NCBI GenBank assembly: GCA_964624465.1
Contig: CAZUZD010000414.1
Location: forward strand, 1 to 5,077
Direction of reading: 5' to 3'
DNA length: 5,077 bases
Source of the DNA: CAZUZD01 sp964624465
Lineage (GTDB): Bacteria; Planctomycetota; Planctomycetia; Isosphaerales; Isosphaeraceae
The position numbers and the translations under genes were made by a program. Shown here one piece after another: positions 1 to 5,077 of the stretch (position 1 is its first letter; each line of letters begins with the position of its first letter). Below the pieces are notes generated by a model. It searched no databases. It worked only from the letters and a program-made list of their open reading frames with translations, and was not told the DNA's origin.

Positions 1-2311
1 CGGCGTCGCGGTTGTCATCGACGATCAGCACTCGCCGCGGCCGACCGTCGCGCGCCGGGGCCGGGGTCGCCGCCGCCGCCGGCGGCGGGCCGCCGGGGCG
101 CAGGGGCAGCTGGACGACGAACTCGCTGCCGGCGCCGGGGCCGTCGCTGCGGGCCGCGACCGTGCCGCCGTGCATGCTGACGAGCCGCTGGACCAGCGTC
201 AGGCCGATGCCGAGGCCCCCCTCGGCGCGGTCGATCGAGCGATCGACCTGGGTGAACAGGTCGAAGATCCTCGGCAGCATCTCGGGCGGGATGCCGTCGC
301 CAGAGTCGCTGATGCGGATCGCCACCCGATCCACCTCGCGGGCGGCTGCCAGGTGGATCGAGCCGCCGGGGCGGGTGTACTTGGCGGCGTTGTTGAGCAG
401 GTTCAGCACCACCTGGGCCAGCCGGGTCGGGTCGCCGTCGACCCAGAGGTCCTCGGCGGGCAGCTCCAGCGTCAGCGCGTGGCCGCGCTGCTCGATCAGG
501 GGGCGGCTGGCCTCGACGGCCGCCCGGACGACGTCGGCGACGGCGACCGGGGCCCGCGCCAGCGTGATCTTCCCCTGGGTGATCCGCGAGACGTCCAGCA
601 GGTCGTCGACCAGCCGGGTCAGGTGCCGGAGCTGGCGGTCGATCACCTCGTGGGCCCAGGGGCGGGCCTCGGCCGGGTCGGCGGCGGGTCCCGCCGCGGG
701 CTCGGTGGCCAGCACCGAGACGGCGTTGCGGATCGGCGCCAGCGGGTTGCGGAGCTCGTGGGCCAGCATGGCCAGGAACTCATCCTTGCGGCGGTCGGCG
801 TCGCGCAGCTCGCGCTCGACGCGCTTGATCGGGGTCATGTCCTGGACGAAGCAGACCCACGAGCGGGCCTCGGGGTCGATCCGGGCGCCGGCGGTGAGGA
901 TCGGGACCCGGCCGCCGTCGGGGCGGAGCAGCTCCTTCTGGTACGGGGTGCAGGCGCCCCGGTCCCGGAGCTCGGCAAAGGCGCGGGCGTCGGCGGCGAC
1001 GTGCTCCGACGGGGTCAGCAGCCGCCAGTGAATCCGGCCGGCCTCGACCGCGCCGCGGTCGGCCCCGACCATCGCCAGGAAGGCGTCGTTGGCCTCGACG
1101 ATCCGGCCCTGCTCGGCGAAGGCGACGCCCAGGATGTTCGAGTCGACCAGGCGGCGGACCTTGGCGTTCTGGACCCGCAGCGTCTCCTCGCCGCGCCGCA
1201 GCGCCTCCTCGGCCTGCTTCTGGTCCTCGATGTCCGTCGAGGTGCCGAACCACTGCACGACCCGGCCGGCGTCGTCGCGCACGGGCACGGCCCGCGACAG
1301 GAACCAGCGGTAGGCGCCGTCGGAGCCCCGGCGGATCCGCAGCTGCTGCTCGAAGTCGGCCCCCGTGGTGAAGCTGTGGGCCCAGGCGGTGATCATGCGG
1401 GGGCGGTCGTCGGGGTGGATGGTCTCTTGCCGCCGGTCTCGGTCCAGGCTGGCGACCGCGTCCAGGCCGGTGTACTCGGTCCAGCGGCGGTTGATGTAGC
1501 GGAGACCGCCATCGGCATCGGTGATGTAGACCACCTGCGGCATGGCATCGGCCAGGTCGTGGAACTGCTGGTGCACGGCCGCCACCGCGGCCTCGGCCCG
1601 CTGCCGCTCGGTGATGTCCAGCGCTGCGACCCCGATGCCGATGATGCCCTGGCCCTCGGCCCGCACCGGGTAGGTGTTGGTCAACACCGTGCGGACCCCG
1701 CTGTCCCACCACGCCGAGGCCCCCGAGACCTCGCGGCCCAGGTCGGGCTCGCCGGTGGCCAGCACCCTGCGATAGACCGGCTCCAGCGCCGGCCAGATCG
1801 TGGGCACGACCTCCGACGCCGGCCGGCCCAGATGCGCCGACACCGGCAGGCCGTTCATCCGCGCCAGCGTCTCGTTGATCGTCACATACCGCAGGCCCGA
1901 ATCGAGCAACGCCATGCCCACCGGCGCCGAACCGAGCATCGCGTCGCGCATGCTGCGGACTTCCTCGGCGCGGCGGCGGGCGCGGCGCTCGGAGGCGTTG
2001 ATTGCGACCCCGATGGCGCCGACAATCAGGTACAGGATCAGGCCGGTGAGCCGGACGGCGTCGGGAGGGGTGGCCGTCCCCCGGGGCACGGGCACGACGA
2101 ACGTCGCGGTGATCGCCCCGACGGCCAGCGCCAGCACCGAGGGGCCGACCCCGCAGGTCCAGGCCGTCAGCAGCAGCGCCACCAGATAGGTCAGGTAGGG
2201 GTAATACCCCTGCAGCAGCGGGTCGAGCACCAGCCGGGCCCCGGTGGCCACCAGGACGCCGGCCACCGCGGCGGCATAGGCCCAGACGCCGGAGAATGGC
2301 CATCGCGTCAT
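1..2311 (-). CDS. Membrane-bound hybrid sensor histidine kinase (DUF4118-like, 3 PAS, HisKA, HATPase_c, start of receiver); C-terminus cut by window edge
   Basis: An unbroken reading frame of 770 residues enters the window edge without a stop. Residues about 8-105 hold four hydrophobic helices (about 9-30, 39-55, 56-76, 88-104), with LDPLLQGYYPYLTYLVALLL and a CGVGPSVLAL turn, resembling the DUF4118 domain of KdpD-type kinases. A basic stretch (ERRARRRAEE) follows. Three PAS domains lie at about 119-236 (ending DITERQRAE), 247-366 (IHPDD, YRWFLSRAVPV, ending DIEDQKQAEEAL) and 385-497. The HisKA H-box is LAHELRNPLAPI with phospho-acceptor His518. HATPase_c has an N-box (NLLNNAAKYT, Asn640/641), a G1 box (DSGDGI, Asp669) and a G2 box (GGLGIGL, 698-704). 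After a Pro/Ala-rich linker, VLIVDDN (Asp765/766) opens a receiver domain; its phospho-acceptor Asp lies outside the window. By family knowledge it should autophosphorylate His518 and pass phosphate to its own receiver. The ATG at 2311 is chosen because GGAGGT sits just upstream; an ATG at 2327 is out of frame. Signal and downstream partner are unknown. Confidence 0.93.
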   Translation of the reverse strand, partial: MTRWPFSGVWAYAAAVAGVLVATGARLVLDPLLQGYYPYLTYLVALLLTAWTCGVGPSVLALAVGAITATFVVPVPRGTATPPDAVRLTGLILYLIVGAIGVAINASERRARRRAEEVRSMRDAMLGSAPVGMALLDSGLRYVTINETLARMNGLPVSAHLGRPASEVVPTIWPALEPVYRRVLATGEPDLGREVSGASAWWDSGVRTVLTNTYPVRAEGQGIIGIGVAALDITERQRAEAAVAAVHQQFHDLADAMPQVVYITDADGGLRYINRRWTEYTGLDAVASLDRDRRQETIHPDDRPRMITAWAHSFTTGADFEQQLRIRRGSDGAYRWFLSRAVPVRDDAGRVVQWFGTSTDIEDQKQAEEALRRGEETLRVQNAKVRRLVDSNILGVAFAEQGRIVEANDAFLAMVGADRGAVEAGRIHWRLLTPSEHVAADARAFAELRDRGACTPYQKELLRPDGGRVPILTAGARIDPEARSWVCFVQDMTPIKRVERELRDADRRKDEFLAMLAHELRNPLAPIRNAVSVLATEPAAGPAADPAEARPWAHEVIDRQLRHLTRLVDDLLDVSRITQGKITLARAPVAVADVVRAAVEASRPLIEQRGHALTLELPAEDLWVDGDPTRLAQVVLNLLNNAAKYTRPGGSIHLAAAREVDRVAIRISDSGDGIPPEMLPRIFDLFTQVDRSIDRAEGGLGIGLTLVQRLVSMHGGTVAARSDGPGAGSEFVVQLPLRPGGPPPAAAATPAPARDGRPRRVLIVDDNRDA

Positions 2312-2315
2312 CACC

Positions 2316-2321
2316 ACCTCC
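2316..2321 (-). promoter_or_regulatory. Ribosome binding site of the minus-strand hybrid kinase
   Basis: On the minus strand the sequence reads GGAGGT, with the GGAGG core ending 5 nt before the ATG at 2311. This strong Shine-Dalgarno match fixes the start. Two in-frame GTG codons directly upstream overlap the site itself and are unlikely starts. Confidence 0.7.
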
Positions 2322-2450
2322 GGCCATCGACCTGAGAGTCTATTGACCTCACTCACGATACGTCGGAACCCCGGCCGCCGCCAGGCCCGTTTCGCGCGCC
2401 GACCCATGAGGCTTTTTCGATCGTCACGCCCTCCAAGGGTCGGTTTGGGT

Positions 2451-2456
2451 TAAGAT
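2451..2456 (+). promoter_or_regulatory. Candidate -10 element upstream of the phosphatase gene
   Basis: TAAGAT matches the TATAAT consensus at four of six positions. It would place a transcription start near 2463 and give a leader of about 23 nt, which fits the ATG at 2486. No convincing -35 box is seen 16-18 bp upstream. The same hexamer recurs at 3311-3316 ahead of the next gene. Confidence 0.25.
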
Positions 2457-2469
2457 GTCACAACCTGAC

Positions 2470-2475
2470 GGGAGA
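2470..2475 (+). promoter_or_regulatory. Ribosome binding site of the phosphatase gene
   Basis: GGGAGA lies 10 nt before the ATG at 2486, at the long end of normal spacing. It supports that start, which also gives the usual N-terminus of the family with no extension. Confidence 0.5.
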
Positions 2476-2485
2476 CTCGGCAGCG

Positions 2486-3271
2486 ATGCAGACCCCTGAA
2501 CTGACCGTGGCGCGCGAGGCGGCCGCCGCCGCCGGCGCGGTCCTCCGCCGCCACTACCGCGACGGCGTGGCCTTGCAGACCAAGGCGGTCGCCAACTTCG
2601 TCTCCGAGGCCGACCTGGAGGCCGAGCGGGCCATCGCCGCGGTGATCCAGGCCCGCTGCCCCGGCCACGAGATCCTCGGCGAGGAGTTGCACCAGGGGGA
2701 CATCTCGGCCGAGCACCTCTGGATCGTCGACCCCCTGGACGGCACCCACAACTTCGCGCACAAGATCCCGAACTTCGCCGTCTCGATCGCCTACCTGCAC
2801 CGGGGCCAGGCGGCGTGCGGCGTGGTCCTGAACCCGGTCACCGACGACTGGCACGAGGCCGTCCTGGGCGGCGGCGCCACCCTCAACGGCCGTCCGGTCC
2901 GCGTGGCCGACGACGCGGCGCTCGACCAGACCATGATCGCCGTCGGGTTCCCCTACGACCGCGACCGGCTGATGACCGCCACCCTGGCCGCCATGGCCGA
3001 CCTGATCCGCGCCGAGGTCCACGGCGTCCGCCGCATGGGGGCCGCCGCGCTCGACCTCTGCGATGTCGGCCTGGGCCGCTACGGCGCGTACTTCGAGTAC
3101 CAGATCGCCCCCTGGGACTTCGCCGCCGGCAAGCTCTTCGTCGAGGAGGCCGGCGGCCGGGTCACCACCGCGCGGGGCGAGCCCGTGCCCCTGGCCCGCT
3201 CCGGTGTGCTCGCCACCAACGGCCGCCTGCACCCGGCCGTCCTCGAGATCGTCGGCCGCCACCACCCCTGA
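2486..3271 (+). CDS. Inositol monophosphatase family protein (SuhB/IMPase-like, Mg-dependent phosphatase)
   Basis: This complete 261-residue protein has the usual length of bacterial IMPases, which are cytoplasmic Mg-dependent enzymes that hydrolyse inositol 1-phosphate and related sugar or nucleotide phosphates. The N-terminal helix (AREAAAAAGAVLRRHY) and KAVANFVSEADLEAE (33-47) match the family. Metal-binding residues are recognisable: Glu67 in GEE (65-67), the first signature WIVDPLDGTHNF (79-90, with Asp82, Asp85 and Thr87) and the second signature PWDFAAGKLFVEEAGG (209-224, with Asp211). GVVLNPVTDDWHEAVLGGGATLNG (112-135) is the typical core strand region, and ATNGRLHPAVLEIV is a normal C-terminal end. 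There is no signal peptide or membrane segment, and nothing looks broken. Exact substrate cannot be read from sequence: inositol phosphate, histidinol phosphate and PAP phosphatases share this fold, although the first signature looks more IMPase/SuhB than HisN or CysQ. The gene stands alone, divergent from one kinase gene and followed by another after 177 bp, so co-transcription with the latter is possible but not shown. Confidence 0.95.
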   Translation: MQTPELTVAREAAAAAGAVLRRHYRDGVALQTKAVANFVSEADLEAERAIAAVIQARCPGHEILGEELHQGDISAEHLWIVDPLDGTHNFAHKIPNFAVSIAYLHRGQAACGVVLNPVTDDWHEAVLGGGATLNGRPVRVADDAALDQTMIAVGFPYDRDRLMTATLAAMADLIRAEVHGVRRMGAAALDLCDVGLGRYGAYFEYQIAPWDFAAGKLFVEEAGGRVTTARGEPVPLARSGVLATNGRLHPAVLEIVGRHHP

Positions 3272-3310
3272 ATCGCGGCCCCGCGCTCGCCAGTGCCCTG
3301 GCCAGTTGCC

Positions 3311-3316
3311 TAAGAT
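3311..3316 (+). promoter_or_regulatory. Candidate -10 element upstream of the second kinase
   Basis: TAAGAT, the same hexamer found before the phosphatase gene, lies in a short AT-rich patch of an otherwise GC-rich gap. Transcription would begin near 3323, giving a leader of about 126 nt to the GTG at 3449 or 27 nt to the GTG at 3350. No -35 box is recognisable, so this is a weak call. Confidence 0.2.
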
Positions 3317-3435
3317 AGATCTCCAAATGCAGCGTCAGGCCCGACCCGGGTGTGCCGCCCCAGATCGGTTGCTCCGCGCTCTGCTCCCCTGGGCGGACGG
3401 CTTCAAGATCGCCCCAAGTTACTCGGTCACCTGCT

Positions 3436-3439
3436 GGAG
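3436..3439 (+). promoter_or_regulatory. Ribosome binding site supporting the GTG start of the second kinase
   Basis: GGAG lies 9 nt before the GTG at 3449. The alternative in-frame GTG at 3350 has no comparable purine-rich site, which is one reason for preferring 3449. Confidence 0.4.
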
Positions 3440-3448
3440 CCGGACACC

Positions 3449-5077
<1,629 letters not shown>

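Larger units (their letters stand above)
2312..2485. promoter_or_regulatory. Divergent intergenic region between the hybrid kinase and the phosphatase gene
   Basis: These 174 bp separate two genes transcribed away from each other, so promoters for both must lie here or within the flanking 5' ends. The segment is visibly less GC-rich than the genes, with short A/T runs (GCTTTTTCGA near 2411-2420, GGTTTGGGTTAAGATG near 2442-2457). I found no pair of -35 and -10 boxes matching the housekeeping consensus on either strand, and no long operator-like repeat. Its promoter role is inferred from gene orientation rather than from a recognised motif. Confidence 0.5.

Noticed and set aside
73..88. GCC/GGC-rich palindromic run (CCGCCGCCGGCGGCGG)
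   Set aside because: It encodes the Ala/Pro linker between the HATPase_c and receiver domains of the first kinase; simple codon repetition explains it.
229..248. Perfect 9-bp inverted repeat with a 2-nt centre (GGTCGATCG / CGATCGACC)
   Set aside because: It lies within the kinase core and encodes VDRSIDR, a segment usually conserved in this kinase type, so the palindrome is explained by the protein and GC-rich codons.
780..2327. A 515-codon minus-strand open frame starting with ATG at 2327
   Set aside because: It is out of frame with the kinase and reads as Arg/Gly/Pro-rich sequence. The kinase frame from the ATG at 2311 has the ribosome binding site and all domain motifs.
170..2335. A 721-codon plus-strand open frame opposite the first kinase, and a shorter one at 12-1031
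   Set aside because: The translations are low-complexity Arg/Gly/Asp/Ala/Pro-rich text with no domain pattern, while the minus strand encodes recognisable PAS, HisKA and HATPase_c motifs over the same bases. High GC removes stops from the opposite strand.
2450..3265. A 271-codon minus-strand open frame opposite the phosphatase gene
   Set aside because: It is a composition-driven shadow of a clear IMPase gene with intact signatures; no recognisable domain is seen in it.
3272..3310. Possible terminator after the phosphatase gene (GCGGCCCCGC, CTGGCCAG)
   Set aside because: The inverted repeats are very short and no T-run follows, so an intrinsic terminator is not supported.

Overview
This high-GC window (roughly 70% G+C by eye, with third codon positions almost always G or C in the genes) holds three protein-coding genes. 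Two are large sensor histidine kinases that run off the two ends of the window. The third is a complete inositol-monophosphatase-family gene between them. The coding style, large multi-PAS kinases, single-gene transcription units and AT-richer gaps between genes would suit a planctomycete of the Isosphaeraceae type. That placement is an inference from style: no marker gene is present, and another high-GC bacterium rich in signalling genes cannot be excluded.

Layout. Positions 2311 down to 1 (minus strand) encode the first 770 residues of a membrane-bound hybrid histidine kinase. Its order is a four-helix DUF4118/KdpD-like membrane segment, three PAS domains, HisKA with the phospho-accepting His, HATPase_c, a Pro/Ala linker and the first residues of a receiver domain cut by the window edge. 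A gap of 174 bp separates it from the divergent gene at 2486-3271 (plus strand), a 261-residue Mg-dependent phosphatase of the IMPase/SuhB family with both family signatures intact. After another gap of about 177 bp, a second histidine kinase starts (best start GTG at 3449, plus strand) and is open to the last base. It is soluble: two PAS domains, the second LOV-like but without the photoactive Cys, then HisKA, HATPase_c and a Pro-rich tail that probably leads to a receiver domain beyond the window.

How the genes work together. Both kinases keep the residues needed for autophosphorylation, so both are predicted to be active. Neither has its output partner in view, and nothing in the sequence ties the phosphatase to either signalling pathway beyond adjacency. 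I found no RNA gene, mobile element, CRISPR array or convincing terminator. Very long open frames on the opposite strands are side effects of the base composition. I see no clear sign of an undescribed system; the most notable points are the LOV-like PAS lacking its cysteine, the DUF4118-type sensor outside a Kdp context, and the uncertain start of the second kinase.
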